Of a stretch of DNA of 64,000 bases, positions 35,073 to 45,929 are shown piece by piece. Below the pieces are notes generated by a model. That model searched no databases. It worked only from the letters and a program-made list of their open reading frames with translations, and was not told where the DNA came from. Source of the DNA: Vibrio sp. DW001 (GTDB lineage: Bacteria > Pseudomonadota > Gammaproteobacteria > Enterobacterales > Vibrionaceae); the NCBI RefSeq assembly GCF_029016285.1, contig NZ_CP091975.1, positions 744,001 to 808,000 of the forward strand, in the 5' to 3' direction. Both the position numbers and the translations under genes were made by a program. How positions within the stretch are numbered: position 1 is the first letter of the stretch; every line of letters starts with the position of its first letter.

Positions 35073-35918
35073 ATGGCAACTGTAACTGCTGCTCTAGTTA
35101 AAGAACTTCGCGAGCGTACTGGCGCTGGCATGATGGATTGTAAAAAAGCGCTTGTTGAAGCGAATGCTGATGTTGAATTAGCGATCGAAAACATGCGTAA
35201 AAGTGGCGCTGCTAAAGCCGCTAAAAAAGCAGGCAATGTTGCTGCTGAAGGTACTATCATCATTAAACAAGCTGATGGTTTTGCTGCGCTTCTAGAAGTT
35301 AACTGTCAAACTGACTTCGTAGCAAAAGATGGCAACTTCCTAGCGTTTGCTAACGAAGTCGCTGACGCTGCTGTCGCTGAGAAGCTAGACGCGGCTGCTC
35401 TTCAAGCTAAATTTGAAGAAACTCGTATTGAGCTTGTTGCTAAGATCGGTGAAAACATCAGTATCCGTCGTGTCGAGTATATTGAAGGTGTTAGCCTTGC
35501 CTCTTACCGTCACGGTGAGCGTATTGGTGTTGTTGTTGCAGGTTCTGCAGAAGAAGAGACTCTTAAGCACGTAGCTATGCACGTAGCTGCTTCTAAGCCA
35601 GAATTTGTTAACCCTGAAGATGTACCAGCTGATGTAGTTGAAAGAGAGAAAGCGGTTCAAGTTGAAATCGCAATTAACGAAGGCAAACCAGCGGAAATCG
35701 CAGAAAAAATGGTTGTCGGCCGCATGAAGAAATTCACAGGCGAAATCTCTCTAACTGGTCAAGCGTTTATCATGGAACCGAAGAAAACAGTTGGTGACAT
35801 GTTGAAAGAGAAAGGTGCTTCAGTGTCTAACTTTGTACGTTTAGAAGTTGGTGAAGGCATCGAGAAAGCTCAAGAAATGAGCTTTGCTGACGAAGTTGCT
35901 GCGGTACAAAAAGGGTAA
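35073..35918 (+). CDS. tsf: Elongation factor Ts
   Basis: A 281-residue EF-Ts. The N-terminal UBA-like domain [34 protein letters not shown] is followed by the core with [19 protein letters not shown], the EF-Tu-contacting stretch, and duplicated alpha/beta segments. It exchanges GDP for GTP on EF-Tu in translation elongation. Start ATG has an RBS-like GAGGAATAGAG. A strong terminator lies right after it. Codon bias is high, as in rpsB. Confidence 0.98.
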   Translation: MATVTAALVKELRERTGAGMMDCKKALVEANADVELAIENMRKSGAAKAAKKAGNVAAEGTIIIKQADGFAALLEVNCQTDFVAKDGNFLAFANEVADAAVAEKLDAAALQAKFEETRIELVAKIGENISIRRVEYIEGVSLASYRHGERIGVVVAGSAEEETLKHVAMHVAASKPEFVNPEDVPADVVEREKAVQVEIAINEGKPAEIAEKMVVGRMKKFTGEISLTGQAFIMEPKKTVGDMLKEKGASVSNFVRLEVGEGIEKAQEMSFADEVAAVQKG

Positions 35919-35940
35919 TCCTTGATGTCATCGTATTGAA

Positions 35941-35972
35941 AAAGACCGTGGCCTTGGCTACGGTCTTTTTAT
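35941..35972 (+). terminator. Terminator of the rpsB-tsf operon
   Basis: AAAGACCGTGGCC and GGCTACGGTCTTT form a 13-base stem with one mismatch and a two-base loop, followed by T residues, 22 bases after the tsf stop codon. Confidence 0.92.
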
Positions 35973-36098
35973 GAATGCAATAGAGTAAAATTTGAATCAG
36001 ATTATCTAGCTATGATGAATGAACGTTTGAATTGAAGCTTGGTTAAAGCGTAAATTCATGACAGCTAATCAATAACTCTACACGGGAAGGTAAACTCC

Positions 36099-36830
36099 AT
36101 GACGACAAACCCAAAACCTGCGTATCAACGTATTCTATTAAAACTTAGTGGTGAAGCTCTTCAAGGCGAAGAAGGCTTTGGTATCGACCCAGCAACTCTT
36201 GAGCGTATGGCCCAAGAGGTTAAAGAGTTGGTCGAGTTGGGCGTTCAAGTTGGTTTAGTCATCGGTGGCGGAAACCTGTTCCGTGGCGCTGGACTTGCTG
36301 AGGCGGGAATGAATCGTGTTGTTGGTGACCATATGGGAATGTTGGCTACCGTGATGAATGGTTTGGCCATGCGTGATGCACTGCATCGTGCTTATGTCAA
36401 TGCACGTGTTATGTCGGCAATCCCACTTAAAGGGGTGTGTGATGATTACAACTGGGCAGATGCTATTGCTCAATTACGTCAAGGTCGTGTTGTCATTTTC
36501 GCAGCTGGTACAGGCAACCCATTTTTCACGACAGATTCTGCTGCTTGTTTGCGCGGAATTGAAATAGAAGCGGATGTAGTTCTCAAAGCCACCAAAGTGG
36601 ATGGTGTATTTACGGCAGATCCTGTAGAAAACCCGGAAGCAGAACTGTATGATAAGCTATCTTACAACGCAGTCCTTGAGAAAGAGCTGAAAGTAATGGA
36701 TTTAGCGGCATTTACATTGGCACGTGACCACAATATGCCAATCCGCGTATTTAATATGAATAAACCAGGCGCACTTCGTCGCGTGGTGATGGGTGAAGCA
36801 GAAGGTACACTGATTAGTAACGCTGATTAA
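36099..36830 (+). CDS. pyrH: UMP kinase
   Basis: A 243-residue bacterial UMP kinase of the amino-acid kinase fold: [84 protein letters not shown] and [13 protein letters not shown] are the substrate and ATP loops. It phosphorylates UMP to UDP in pyrimidine synthesis and is unrelated to eukaryotic UMP kinases. The usual frr follows after 35 bases; these two are the next unit of the conserved tsf-pyrH-frr block. An AAGG precedes the ATG. Confidence 0.98.
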   Translation: MTTNPKPAYQRILLKLSGEALQGEEGFGIDPATLERMAQEVKELVELGVQVGLVIGGGNLFRGAGLAEAGMNRVVGDHMGMLATVMNGLAMRDALHRAYVNARVMSAIPLKGVCDDYNWADAIAQLRQGRVVIFAAGTGNPFFTTDSAACLRGIEIEADVVLKATKVDGVFTADPVENPEAELYDKLSYNAVLEKELKVMDLAAFTLARDHNMPIRVFNMNKPGALRRVVMGEAEGTLISNAD

Positions 36831-36865
36831 TTCATTCAAATTAGTTAAAAGTTTAAGGTGAAAAC

Positions 36866-37423
36866 GTGATTAACGAAATCAAAAAAGACGCGCAAGAGCG
36901 CATGGAAAAAAGTGTTGAAGCGCTAAAAGGTACGCTTAGTAAAGTACGTACTGGCCGTGCACATCCAAGCATACTTTCTGGTATCACAGTCGAGTACTAT
37001 GGTGCACCAACACCATTAAACCAAGTAGCCAACGTGATAGCGGAAGATGCACGTAGCTTGGCGATAACTGTATTTGACAAAGCGCTTACTCCTTTAGTTG
37101 AGAAAGCTATCATGAAGTCTGATCTTGGCTTAAACCCAATGTCTGCTGGTACCGTTATTCGCGTACCACTTCCTCCGTTAACGGAAGAGCGCCGTCGTGA
37201 TTTAGTTAAGATCGTTCGTGGCGAGGCTGAAGGTGGTCGTGTTGCTATTCGCAATATTCGTCGTGATGCTAACGGTGATCTTAAGGGATTACTAAAAGAC
37301 AAAGAGATCTCAGAAGATGAAGATCGCAGAGCACAAGACGATATTCAAAAGTTGACCGATGCTGCTGTGAAGAATGTTGATGACGTTCTTGCGGCAAAAG
37401 AAAAAGACTTAATGGAAGTGTAG
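36866..37423 (+). CDS. frr: Ribosome recycling factor
   Basis: A 185-residue RRF, exactly the family length. It includes [78 protein letters not shown] and the C-terminal long helix [26 protein letters not shown]. With EF-G it splits post-termination ribosomes. The start codon is GTG (GTGATTAACGAA) with AAGGTG upstream. A terminator hairpin follows and separates it from uppS. Confidence 0.98.
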   Translation: MINEIKKDAQERMEKSVEALKGTLSKVRTGRAHPSILSGITVEYYGAPTPLNQVANVIAEDARSLAITVFDKALTPLVEKAIMKSDLGLNPMSAGTVIRVPLPPLTEERRRDLVKIVRGEAEGGRVAIRNIRRDANGDLKGLLKDKEISEDEDRRAQDDIQKLTDAAVKNVDDVLAAKEKDLMEV

Positions 37424-37447
37424 TTAATCACTACGTCTCATGTGATT

Positions 37448-37479
37448 AAACGCTGTGCTAACAGCCCAGCGTTTTTTTT
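37448..37479 (+). terminator. Terminator of pyrH-frr
   Basis: AAACGCTG (37448-37455) pairs with CAGCGTTT (37467-37474), followed by a T run. An inner GCTGT/ACAGC pairing is an alternative. It ends about 45 bases before uppS. Confidence 0.88.
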
Positions 37480-37521
37480 ATGCTATTATTTCGAACCAAT
37501 CAAATTTATCAATTTATAATT

Positions 37522-38271
37522 ATGCCTGATATCCAAGTCTCCTCGTCTCATTTTCCGAAACATATAGCCGTCATTATGGATGGAAATGGTCGTTGGGCAA
37601 AAGCACGAGGTAAACCTCGCGCTTTTGGTCATCGAGCAGGTGCTAAAGCGGTAAGGAAAACGATAACAGGTGCCGCAAAGTTAGGTGTTAAAGCCATTAC
37701 TCTTTTCGCTTTTAGCAGTGAAAATTGGCGTAGACCGGAAGAAGAAGTAAACCTACTTATGGAACTCTTTATTTCGGCTTTGACACGAGAAGTTAAAAAA
37801 CTACATAAAAATAATCTGCAATTGCGGGTTGTCGGTAACGTCAGTCAGTTTAACTCGAAGTTACAGAAAAAAATTGCTGAAGCGGAAGTATTGACGACGA
37901 ACAATACTGGTATGGTTGTGAATATAGCGGCCAATTATGGTGGCAAGTGGGATATTACCGAAGCAGCAAAGTCCATTGCTTTAAAGGTTCAAGAAGGTTC
38001 TTTGCAACCGAGCGACATTACGGAAGAACTATTCGCAAAAGAACTGACTATGTCGGATTTGCCGGAGGTTGATCTTCTCATTAGAACCAGTGGCGAATGT
38101 CGCATAAGCAATTTTATGTTATGGCAGCTTGCTTACGCAGAAATGTATTTTACGGATGTACTTTGGCCTGATTTTGATGAAGATAAGTTAGTGGACGCCG
38201 TCTCTTGGTTTGTCAGTCGAGAAAGAAGATTCGGCTGCACTAGCGGACAGATAAAAGCTTTAATGGATTAA
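37522..38271 (+). CDS. uppS: Undecaprenyl diphosphate synthase (cis-prenyltransferase)
   Basis: A 249-residue cis-prenyltransferase. The catalytic Asp20 lies in [13 protein letters not shown]; other family blocks are [27 protein letters not shown], and [33 protein letters not shown] with the metal-binding glutamate. It condenses eight isopentenyl units on farnesyl diphosphate to make the lipid carrier for peptidoglycan and O-antigen. The start was moved to ATG 37522 ([14 protein letters not shown]) because the upstream extension overlaps the frr terminator and is not family-like. RTSGE where many relatives have RTGGE is a mild variant. cdsA follows 16 bases later. Confidence 0.96.
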   Translation: MPDIQVSSSHFPKHIAVIMDGNGRWAKARGKPRAFGHRAGAKAVRKTITGAAKLGVKAITLFAFSSENWRRPEEEVNLLMELFISALTREVKKLHKNNLQLRVVGNVSQFNSKLQKKIAEAEVLTTNNTGMVVNIAANYGGKWDITEAAKSIALKVQEGSLQPSDITEELFAKELTMSDLPEVDLLIRTSGECRISNFMLWQLAYAEMYFTDVLWPDFDEDKLVDAVSWFVSRERRFGCTSGQIKALMD

Positions 38272-38287
38272 ATCTAAGGTAACGCAT

Positions 38288-39130
38288 TTGAAACAACGAA
38301 TAATTACAGCGTTAATACTAGCCCCACTAGCAGTGTTGGCTATTTTTGAACTCCCTTTGCCTCTTTTTCTACTGGTTGTAACCGGTATTACCGTTTTAGC
38401 ACTTTGGGAGTGGGCTCAATTTGTAGGTAGTCAGTCGCGCTATTTGGCCATGATTCCTACCTTGACGTGTTTGGTAATCAGTTATTGGGTTATTCCTTCT
38501 GACATTGTCAGTTTAAACCAATTAACTTTTTTTCATATGGTCTTATTGATTGCCGCCTCAACCTGGTGGCTGATAGCGAGTGCGTTAGCCATAACCTATC
38601 CTAAATCAACCCGTTTCTGGCAACACTCCAAGGTATTACGACAGCTATTTGGTGTCCTAACTGTTTTGCCATTCTTTTGGAGCCTTCTAATATTAAGGGC
38701 TCAGAATATTGAATTAGAGCCTTATCATGGCGCTAAATTAGTGCTGTTTGTCTGCCTACTTGTCTGGGCGGCAGACAGTGGAGCCTATTTTGCTGGTAAA
38801 GCATTTGGTAAACGTAAAATGGCACCGAACGTGAGCCCAAATAAAACGATTGAAGGACTTGTCGGTGGTATCGTTGTTGCACTCATGGTGGGGTGGTTTA
38901 CCGCCAGTATTTTTGATATTCATTTTTCAAGTGTTGCTAGTATGATCATAATTACTTTGGTCACCGTCATTATTTCTGTTCTCGGCGATCTTGTTGAGAG
39001 TATGTTCAAACGAGTGTCTGGAATTAAAGACAGCAGCAATATTATCCCCGGACACGGTGGTGTTCTGGATAGAATTGATAGTTTAACGGCTGCTTTTCCA
39101 GTATTTACACTGCTCTATTTCACAATTTAG
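38288..39130 (+). CDS. cdsA: Phosphatidate cytidylyltransferase
   Basis: A 280-residue membrane enzyme with about seven or eight helices. The CDP-alcohol-forming signature is in the C-terminal third: KRKMAPNVSPNKTIEGLVGG, LGDLVESMFKRVSGIKDSSNIIPGHGGVLDRIDSL. It makes CDP-diacylglycerol from phosphatidic acid and CTP, the parent of all phospholipids. The start is TTG at 38288, with AAGGTAA eight bases before it. It follows uppS in the same transcript and precedes dxr after a 72-base gap that contains a strong hairpin. Confidence 0.95.
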   Translation: MKQRIITALILAPLAVLAIFELPLPLFLLVVTGITVLALWEWAQFVGSQSRYLAMIPTLTCLVISYWVIPSDIVSLNQLTFFHMVLLIAASTWWLIASALAITYPKSTRFWQHSKVLRQLFGVLTVLPFFWSLLILRAQNIELEPYHGAKLVLFVCLLVWAADSGAYFAGKAFGKRKMAPNVSPNKTIEGLVGGIVVALMVGWFTASIFDIHFSSVASMIIITLVTVIISVLGDLVESMFKRVSGIKDSSNIIPGHGGVLDRIDSLTAAFPVFTLLYFTI

Positions 39131-39134
39131 CCGC

Positions 39135-39163
39135 CTCAAGAGGTATTCTAAATACCTCTTGAG
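39135..39163 (+). other. Perfect hairpin in the cdsA-dxr gap
   Basis: CTCAAGAGGTATT (39135-39147) and its exact reverse complement (39151-39163) are separated by three bases. No T run follows (TAATCTAC), so it is unlikely to be a canonical terminator. It lies four bases after the cdsA stop and could protect the upstream mRNA end or mark a processing site. Confidence 0.7.
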
Positions 39164-39202
39164 TAATCTACTTATTATTCTATTTACGGCGGTTTTTTCT
39201 TG

Positions 39203-40411
39203 ATGCAAAACATAACGATTTTGGGTGCAACAGGTTCAATAGGCAGTAGTACGCTTAAGGTTATTTCTGAAAACCCCGACAAGTTCTCTATCATAGCGCT
39301 TACCGCTGGTACAAATGTAAGCGCAATGAAGGCGCTCTGTATCAAATGGAAACCTAAATTTGCTGCAATGTCTGATCTGAAGGCAGCCAGCTTATTAGAG
39401 AAAGAACTGAAATCTCTTCATTTGTCGACAGTTGTTGTTGCGGGTGAAGCGGGTTTAAGTTTTGTTGCTTCTTTAGATGAGGTCGATAGTGTTATGGCAG
39501 CTATTGTAGGAGCTGCTGGGTTAGCTCCTACAATGTCGGCAGTCAAAGCGGGCAAACGTATTCTATTGGCGAACAAAGAAGCATTAGTTATGTCAGGCAG
39601 GTTGTTCATCGATGCCGTTGAGCAATATGGTGCAGAATTACTCCCCGTTGATAGTGAACACAACGCTATTTTTCAATGCTTACCAGAGCAAGTCCAAAAA
39701 AGTGTTGGTCGATGTGATCTTGATAAGTATGGGATAGATGCGATTTTGCTGACTGGATCTGGTGGTCCATTCCGCTATACCGATGTAGATAAACTTCAAC
39801 TGGTGACGCCTCAACAGGCCGTTGCACACCCCAACTGGTCTATGGGACCAAAAATCTCTGTCGATTCTGCTACCATGATGAATAAAGGGTTGGAGTTCAT
39901 TGAAGCTAAGTGGTTATTTAACTGCCAACGAGAGCAATTAAAAGTGATTATTCATCCTCAATCGGTGATCCACTCAATGGTTCAATACAGAGATGGTTCT
40001 GTTTTGGCGCAGATGGGGGAACCGGACATGTGCACTCCTATCGCGTTGACCATGTCTTATCCTGAAAGAATATCCTCAGGTGTTTCGCCACTCGATTTTA
40101 CGAAGGTTGGTGAGTTAACATTTTTAGAACCTGATTATGCCCGATACCCTTGTCTTAAACTTGCTATTGATGCTTGTTATGAAGGGCAACATGCGACAAC
40201 GGCGATAAATGCAGCAAACGAAATTGCAGTCAGCGCATTTTTGAATAAACAACTGAACTTTACTGATATTGCTGTTGTCAATGAACGAGTACTTTCTAAG
40301 GTTTGTTCAGAATCGCAACACTTAGTTACGGATAACTTGGAAAGCTTGCTTGAGCTAGATAGAATGGCTCGTCGTCTTGCTCAGGAAGTGGTTAGAGAAC
40401 GCTCATTATGA
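39203..40411 (+). CDS. dxr: 1-deoxy-D-xylulose 5-phosphate reductoisomerase
   Basis: A 402-residue DXR, the second step of the MEP isoprenoid pathway: it converts DXP to MEP using NADPH and a divalent metal. Visible are the NADPH loop [26 protein letters not shown], the metal and substrate region [15 protein letters not shown], and [31 protein letters not shown]. The start is ATG 39203; a TTG directly before it is ignored. The stop overlaps the rseP start by 4 bases (ATGA). Its product feeds UppS, encoded just upstream. Confidence 0.98.
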   Translation: MQNITILGATGSIGSSTLKVISENPDKFSIIALTAGTNVSAMKALCIKWKPKFAAMSDLKAASLLEKELKSLHLSTVVVAGEAGLSFVASLDEVDSVMAAIVGAAGLAPTMSAVKAGKRILLANKEALVMSGRLFIDAVEQYGAELLPVDSEHNAIFQCLPEQVQKSVGRCDLDKYGIDAILLTGSGGPFRYTDVDKLQLVTPQQAVAHPNWSMGPKISVDSATMMNKGLEFIEAKWLFNCQREQLKVIIHPQSVIHSMVQYRDGSVLAQMGEPDMCTPIALTMSYPERISSGVSPLDFTKVGELTFLEPDYARYPCLKLAIDACYEGQHATTAINAANEIAVSAFLNKQLNFTDIAVVNERVLSKVCSESQHLVTDNLESLLELDRMARRLAQEVVRERSL

Positions 40412-41766
40412 ATGATATTTTATGGAACTTCGGCAGCTTTATAATTGCTTTAGGCATTTTAGTTGCTGTACATGAGTTTGGTCACTTTTGGGTTGCACGT
40501 AAGTGCGGAGTAAAAGTCGAGAAATTTTCCATTGGTTTTGGTAAGTCTCTTTGGAAAAAAACAGGAGCAGACGGTACAGAATACAACATATCAGCGATCC
40601 CATTAGGTGGGTACGTCAAAATGTTGGATAGTCGAGTAGATGATGTTCCCGAATCAATGCTGCCGCAGGCCTTTGACCGTAAGCCACTCTGGCAAAGAAC
40701 CGCTGTTGTCTCCGCGGGACCACTATTCAATTTCTTATTCGCGATTTTCGCTTATTGGTTAGTATTCCTTATTGGTGTTCCAGCGATTAAACCCGTTATT
40801 GGTGAGGTTACTCCAAATTCTATTGTTGCACAGGCAGGGATAGAACCTGGAATGGAACTTATTTCTATTGCCGGTACCGAAACCTTAGATTGGGAATCAG
40901 TCAATATGAGATTGGTCTCTCATATCGGGGATGATCAAATGGTCATGACGCTGGTTCCAAGCAAAGGATACGGGGTCGAAGAGACCAAAATATTAGATAT
41001 AAGAAACTGGAAGTATGATCCCGAAAAAGAATCGGCGATGCAAACGCTGGGTTTCTTACCTTATCGACCAGAAATTTTCACCTCTATTGCTAATGTTGCG
41101 GATGCTAGTGCTGCTGAACTGGCTGGAATAGAAGTTGGCGATAAAATCGTGTCGATTGGTGGAGTGCTAATCCAAGACTGGCAACAAGTGGTTGATGAAA
41201 TTAGTTCTTCACCGAACCAGATACTAGAGTTAATTGTTGAACGAAACGGCGTTTCTACTTCATTACAATTGACGCCAGCAAGTAAAGAGTTGTCTAGCGG
41301 TAAGGTAATCGGCTACGCTGGCATCGGACCTAAAGTTGCAGACTGGCCAGATGAATACAGATTTGATCTACAATATGGTGTGTTTGAATCTGTTGGTAAA
41401 GCGTTTGACAAAACAGAGCAAGTTATCGCTCTTACATTTAGCATGCTTAAGAAGCTTGTGGTTGGTGATGTTGGTCTAAATAACTTAAGTGGACCAATTT
41501 CCATCGCCAAGGGTGCTGGAGCAACAGCGGGTTATGGCCTTGTCTATTTTTTAGGGTTTTTAGCGCTGATAAGTGTGAATCTAGGCATAATTAATTTGAT
41601 GCCATTACCTATTTTAGATGGTGGCCATCTGCTATTTTATGCTATTGAAGCTGTCATCCGAAGACCTGTACCAGAAAAAGTACAGGAAATGGGCTTTCGA
41701 ATTGGTGGAGCAATTATTTTCTCCCTAATGGCGATAGCTGTTTTTAATGATTTTATGCGTTTGTGA
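40408..41766 (+). CDS. rseP: RseP, site-2 intramembrane metalloprotease
   Basis: A 452-residue membrane protease. The zinc motif HEFGH is at residues 22-26 in the first helix, and the third ligand is in the LDGGH motif near the C-terminus ([16 protein letters not shown]). Two PDZ-like domains (about 115-205 and 210-300) lie in the periplasm between the helices. RseP cleaves RseA after DegS to free sigma-E, and clears signal peptides. The dxr-rseP-bamA order is conserved. The start overlaps dxr, so it is co-translated. Confidence 0.97.
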   Translation: MNDILWNFGSFIIALGILVAVHEFGHFWVARKCGVKVEKFSIGFGKSLWKKTGADGTEYNISAIPLGGYVKMLDSRVDDVPESMLPQAFDRKPLWQRTAVVSAGPLFNFLFAIFAYWLVFLIGVPAIKPVIGEVTPNSIVAQAGIEPGMELISIAGTETLDWESVNMRLVSHIGDDQMVMTLVPSKGYGVEETKILDIRNWKYDPEKESAMQTLGFLPYRPEIFTSIANVADASAAELAGIEVGDKIVSIGGVLIQDWQQVVDEISSSPNQILELIVERNGVSTSLQLTPASKELSSGKVIGYAGIGPKVADWPDEYRFDLQYGVFESVGKAFDKTEQVIALTFSMLKKLVVGDVGLNNLSGPISIAKGAGATAGYGLVYFLGFLALISVNLGIINLMPLPILDGGHLLFYAIEAVIRRPVPEKVQEMGFRIGGAIIFSLMAIAVFNDFMRL

Positions 41767-41870
41767 TATCGATATACTCAAGATAAGGCAAAGTGATTTA
41801 CTTAGCGTTTTCCTGAGAATACAACCAAGCAGAAAGCAATCAGAAGTATCAAGGAATAGTCAGAACCGGT

Positions 41871-44285
41871 ATGGCAATTAAGCAATTACTACTCGCTACT
41901 CTTTTAGTCGCAAGTTCAACAGTGAGTAGCGCAGAGCAGTTCACAGTGAAAGATATCAAGGTGGAAGGATTACAACGTGTTGCATTAGGTGCAGCTCTGT
42001 TGAAGATCCCCGTTCGTGTTGGTGATAATATCAATCAACAAGATGTCGCCGATATCATAAAAGCGCTATACAACTCCGGTAACTTTGAGAACGTCAAAGT
42101 ATTGAGAGATGATGATGTACTTGTTATTCAAGTGCAAGAGAGGCCGACGGTAGCGAATATCTCGTTTTCAGGTAATAGTGCGATTAAAGAAGAGCAACTG
42201 CAGCAAAATCTAGACGCTTCAGGCGTAAGGATAGGCGAGGCACTTGATCGAACAACCTTAAGTCAAATTGAGAAAGGTTTAGAGGACTTCTACTACAGCG
42301 TTGGTAAGTATAATGCTACCGTGCAAGCTGTAGTGACTCCACTTCCTCGAAACCGAGCGGACCTAAAGTTCGTCTTTTCCGAAGGGGTGTCTGCAAAAAT
42401 TCAGCAGATTAACTTCATTGGTAATGAGGTTTACGATGACGAACAGCTTTTATCTCGTTTCGATCTGAATGTTGATATCTCTTGGTGGAATTTTCTTGCT
42501 GATGATAAATATCAGAAACAAGTGTTGGCGGCCGATTTAGAAGCACTCAAGTCATTTTATCTAAACCAAGGTTATTTGAAGTTTAAAGTCGATGCGACTC
42601 AGGTAGCAATATCGCCAGACAAAAAAGGCGTTTACATCACTTTAAACTTGGATGAAGGTAAACCGTACACCATTGAAAATGTCGTTTTCAAAGGCGAATT
42701 GATTGGTAAAGAATCTGAATTCGAACAGATGGTTCCATTTGAAGATGGTGATCTCTATAACGGCGCATTGGTAACAGGATTAGAAGAAAACGTTAAAAAG
42801 ACCATGGGTGAAGCAGGTTACGCTTATCCCAACGTTTTTACACAGCCTGAATTCGATGACGAGAATCAAACCGTAAATCTAACCATTAATGTTGAGGCTG
42901 GTAATCGTATTTATGTCCGAGATATTCGTTTTACGGGTAATAACTCGACAAAAGATGAAGTACTTCGACGTGAAATGCGTCAAATGGAAGGCAGCTGGTT
43001 AAACTCAAAAGCGATCGAGACCAGTAAATCTCGACTCAATCGTTTAGGTTTTTTCGAGACGGTGAACGTACAGACCGTACGCGTACCGGGTACGGATGAC
43101 CAAGTTGATTTGGTTTATACGGTTAAAGAAGCGAATTCCGGAAGTATCAATTTTGGTGTCGGTTATGGTACTGAATCTGGTATTAGCTTCCAGGTTGGCC
43201 TACAACAAGACAACTTTGCGGGTTCTGGTAACCGTGTTGGCGTTAATGCCATGATGAATGACTATCAGAAAAACATAACCTTAGAGTACCGAGACCCATA
43301 CTGGAACTTAGATGGTGTTAGTTTGGGTGGCAAGGTTTTCTACAATGAATTTGAAGCCTCTGAAGCCGGTATTGTTGATTATACTAACCAGAGTTATGGT
43401 ACAAGCTTGACTTGGGGTTTCCCATTTGATGAACTCAATTTCTTTGAAATAGGATTGGGTTATACACACAACAAGATTTCTAACCTAGATTCTTATGTCC
43501 AAATAGAACAATTCTTGAAAGCTCAAGAAGATAACATAAGTAGTTCAGGTGAATTAGAAGTTGATGATTTTGATATTACTCTGACATGGACGCGTAATAA
43601 TCTAAACCGAGGGTATTTCCCAACGGCTGGTAATCACCAGAGAGCGTCTTATAAAGCGACAGTGCCAGGGTCAGATGTACAGTACTTTAAGGCTCAGTAT
43701 GATGTTCGTCAGTATTATCCATTGACGAAGAAACACGAGTTCACACTGCTCCTTAGAGGACGCCTTGGTTATGGCAATGGTTATGGGGCTTCCGATGACG
43801 GAAATGATAACCTGTTTCCATTCTATGAAAACTATTATGCTGGTGGTTTTACTACGCTCCGAGGCTTTGGTTCTAACTCCGCAGGGCCAAAAGCGGTATA
43901 CGATGAAGGCGTAGGTAATAACCCTAATTACGCTGCAACTGACGATGCGGTTGGTGGTAATGCGGTCGCGCTCGCGAGTGTTGAGTTGATTGTTCCAACC
44001 CCATTTGCCTCTGAAGAAATGCAATCCCAAATTCGCACTAGTGTATTTCTTGATATGGCGAGTGTGTGGGATACAGAGTTTAATTATTTAGAGAATAATA
44101 TTTCTTATGGCGAGAAATATTATTATGATTATTCTGATCCAATGAATTATCGTGCGTCTTATGGTGCAGCGGTACAATGGATGTCTCCTATGGGGCCATT
44201 AGTTTTCTCCGTTGCGAAACCAATTGAAATTTATGAAGGTGATGACGAAGAATTTTTCACTTTCACAATAGGTAGAACCTTTTAA
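41871..44285 (+). CDS. bamA: BamA, outer-membrane beta-barrel assembly factor
   Basis: An 804-residue outer-membrane protein. A signal peptide (cleaved near VSSA-EQF, about residue 21) is followed by five POTRA domains (about 24-425; VKDIKVEGLQRVALGAAL begins the first) and a 16-strand barrel. The conserved loop motif is TTLRGFGSNSAGPKAV and the last residue is phenylalanine (TIGRTF), the barrel insertion signal. It folds and inserts outer-membrane proteins with BamB-E. Upstream (41767-41870) is a 104-base gap with no clear sigma-E promoter. skp follows after 12 bases. Confidence 0.98.
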   Translation: MAIKQLLLATLLVASSTVSSAEQFTVKDIKVEGLQRVALGAALLKIPVRVGDNINQQDVADIIKALYNSGNFENVKVLRDDDVLVIQVQERPTVANISFSGNSAIKEEQLQQNLDASGVRIGEALDRTTLSQIEKGLEDFYYSVGKYNATVQAVVTPLPRNRADLKFVFSEGVSAKIQQINFIGNEVYDDEQLLSRFDLNVDISWWNFLADDKYQKQVLAADLEALKSFYLNQGYLKFKVDATQVAISPDKKGVYITLNLDEGKPYTIENVVFKGELIGKESEFEQMVPFEDGDLYNGALVTGLEENVKKTMGEAGYAYPNVFTQPEFDDENQTVNLTINVEAGNRIYVRDIRFTGNNSTKDEVLRREMRQMEGSWLNSKAIETSKSRLNRLGFFETVNVQTVRVPGTDDQVDLVYTVKEANSGSINFGVGYGTESGISFQVGLQQDNFAGSGNRVGVNAMMNDYQKNITLEYRDPYWNLDGVSLGGKVFYNEFEASEAGIVDYTNQSYGTSLTWGFPFDELNFFEIGLGYTHNKISNLDSYVQIEQFLKAQEDNISSSGELEVDDFDITLTWTRNNLNRGYFPTAGNHQRASYKATVPGSDVQYFKAQYDVRQYYPLTKKHEFTLLLRGRLGYGNGYGASDDGNDNLFPFYENYYAGGFTTLRGFGSNSAGPKAVYDEGVGNNPNYAATDDAVGGNAVALASVELIVPTPFASEEMQSQIRTSVFLDMASVWDTEFNYLENNISYGEKYYYDYSDPMNYRASYGAAVQWMSPMGPLVFSVAKPIEIYEGDDEEFFTFTIGRTF

Positions 44286-44297
44286 AAGGAAAATGTT

Positions 44298-44807
44298 TTG
44301 AATAAATTAGTTAGAACTGTTGGTCTTAGTCTTGTTGTTGCAAGCTCTGCATTTTTTGTTAACGCAGCAGAAGCCGCGCAAAAAATTGGTTATGTTAGTA
44401 CGGGCTATATCATCAGTAAGTTTCCTCAGCGCGAAGCTATTGTTAAGAAACTTCAGGCAGAATTAAAAGATGATAGAGCTGAGTTAGAGCGACTTCAGGC
44501 ATCGATGACCAAAAAAAGTCAAGAGATTGAACGTAATGGCGCTCTACTCGGTGAAGAAGGTATTCAGAAGCTAAAAATTGAAATCAGCCAACTCAATGCT
44601 GAAGGTCAAATTAAGCAAGATGCCTATAAGAAAAAAGCACAATCTTTAGACGTTAAATCTAGACAGCAAATGGTTGCCGTTATTCAAAAAGCGACCACTA
44701 AAATTGCCGAAAAAGAAGGCTATGACATGGTTATAGACAGTCAAATACTTCTTTATTCAAATGAAGAATCAAACCTAACTGAAAAAGTACTAGCAGAGCT
44801 TAAATAA
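44298..44807 (+). CDS. skp: Skp (OmpH) periplasmic chaperone
   Basis: A 169-residue exported protein. The signal peptide ends near AEA-AQK (about residue 27), then the body is a short strand ([16 protein letters not shown]) and long charged helices (about 50-130) that form the tentacles of the Skp trimer. It holds unfolded outer-membrane proteins on their way to BamA, the gene directly upstream. The start is TTG (TTGAATAAATTA) preceded by AAAAGGAAAA, an unusual but well-supported start. lpxD starts 4 bases after its stop. Confidence 0.95.
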   Translation: MNKLVRTVGLSLVVASSAFFVNAAEAAQKIGYVSTGYIISKFPQREAIVKKLQAELKDDRAELERLQASMTKKSQEIERNGALLGEEGIQKLKIEISQLNAEGQIKQDAYKKKAQSLDVKSRQQMVAVIQKATTKIAEKEGYDMVIDSQILLYSNEESNLTEKVLAELK

Positions 44808-44811
44808 TATT

Positions 44812-45831
44812 ATGCCTAGAGTGACTCTTGCTGAATTAGCCGCGATTACCGACGGGGCATTATATGGTGATGGCGATGTCGTTGTGACTTCTGTCGCCCC
44901 GATGGATACATCCGGTAAAGGCCAGATTACCTTTCTTTCTAATGTAAAATATCGTAAGCATTTAGGCGAATGCCAAGCTTCTGCGATAATGGTGAAAGAG
45001 TCGGAGTTAGAGCTTTGCAAGACTAATGTATTGGTCGTATCCGATCCGTATCTAGCCTATGCCCTTGTTGCTCAAGCCTTAGACTCGACACCTAATCCGG
45101 CGAGTGACATCCATGCATCCGCTGTCGTCGCAGACGATGTGACGTTGGGGGAAGGGGTAACCATTGGTGCCAATGCAACGATTGAGTCCGGCGTCACACT
45201 TGGAGACAACGCCTCTATTGGTGCTGGTTGTTTTGTAGGTAAAAACAGCATAATTGGTAAGGGAAGTAAGCTCTGGGCAAATGTGTCGATTTATCATGGT
45301 GTTCAGATTGGTGACTTATGTTTAATCCAGTCAAATACGGTGATAGGTTCAGACGGATTTGGTTATGCGAATGACAAAGGTGAGTGGATTAAAATCCCTC
45401 AAGTCGGCTCGGTTAGGATCGGCAATCGGGTAGAAATTGGAGCATGTACTACTATTGATAGGGGTGCACTAGATGATACTGTTATTGAAGATAACGTCAT
45501 TCTAGATAACCAACTGCAAATTGCTCATAATGTGCAGATCGGATATGGCACCGCCATTGCGGGTGGTACAATCATTGCTGGCAGTACTTCTATTGGTAAA
45601 TACTGCATTATTGGTGGTGGTAGCGTTATCAATGGTCATATACAGATTGCAGATCAGGTAACGATAACGGGTATGGGTATGGTGATGAGAAGCATACCAG
45701 ATAAAGGGATGTTTTCGTCCGGCATACCAGTGCAACCCAATAGAGAGTGGCGAAAAACAGCGGCTCGAGTGCATCGTATAGATGAACTAAATAAAAGACT
45801 GAAAGCAGTAGAGAAGAAGTTGGAGTCATAA
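44812..45831 (+). CDS. lpxD: UDP-3-O-(3-hydroxyacyl)glucosamine N-acyltransferase
   Basis: A 339-residue lipid A enzyme. The N-terminal uridine-binding domain ([29 protein letters not shown]) is followed by a left-handed beta-helix of hexapeptide repeats and the catalytic histidine region [27 protein letters not shown], and a C-terminal helix. It adds the second acyl chain in lipid A synthesis, taking it from ACP. It sits with fabZ, lpxA and lpxB in the conserved order. A terminator-like hairpin separates it from fabZ. Confidence 0.97.
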   Translation: MPRVTLAELAAITDGALYGDGDVVVTSVAPMDTSGKGQITFLSNVKYRKHLGECQASAIMVKESELELCKTNVLVVSDPYLAYALVAQALDSTPNPASDIHASAVVADDVTLGEGVTIGANATIESGVTLGDNASIGAGCFVGKNSIIGKGSKLWANVSIYHGVQIGDLCLIQSNTVIGSDGFGYANDKGEWIKIPQVGSVRIGNRVEIGACTTIDRGALDDTVIEDNVILDNQLQIAHNVQIGYGTAIAGGTIIAGSTSIGKYCIIGGGSVINGHIQIADQVTITGMGMVMRSIPDKGMFSSGIPVQPNREWRKTAARVHRIDELNKRLKAVEKKLES

Positions 45832-45857
45832 TCACCATCAATCTCTACTAATTACTG

Positions 45858-45886
45858 AAAAGGTCTGCAAATAGCGGATCTTTTTC
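45858..45886 (+). terminator. Hairpin terminator between lpxD and fabZ
   Basis: AAAAGGTCTGC (45858-45868) pairs along 11 bases with GCGGATCTTTT (45874-45884), with two G-U pairs and a five-base loop, followed by TC. A TATAAT box (45890-45895) lies just after and may restart transcription at fabZ, though no good -35 was found. Confidence 0.75.
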
Positions 45887-45929
45887 GTTTATAATTACAA
45901 CCAATTGAATTGTTAATAGGAATATGGTT

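Noticed and set aside
41767..41870. Sigma-E promoter upstream of bamA
   Set aside because: No convincing GGAACTT and GTCTAA pair with the proper spacing was found.
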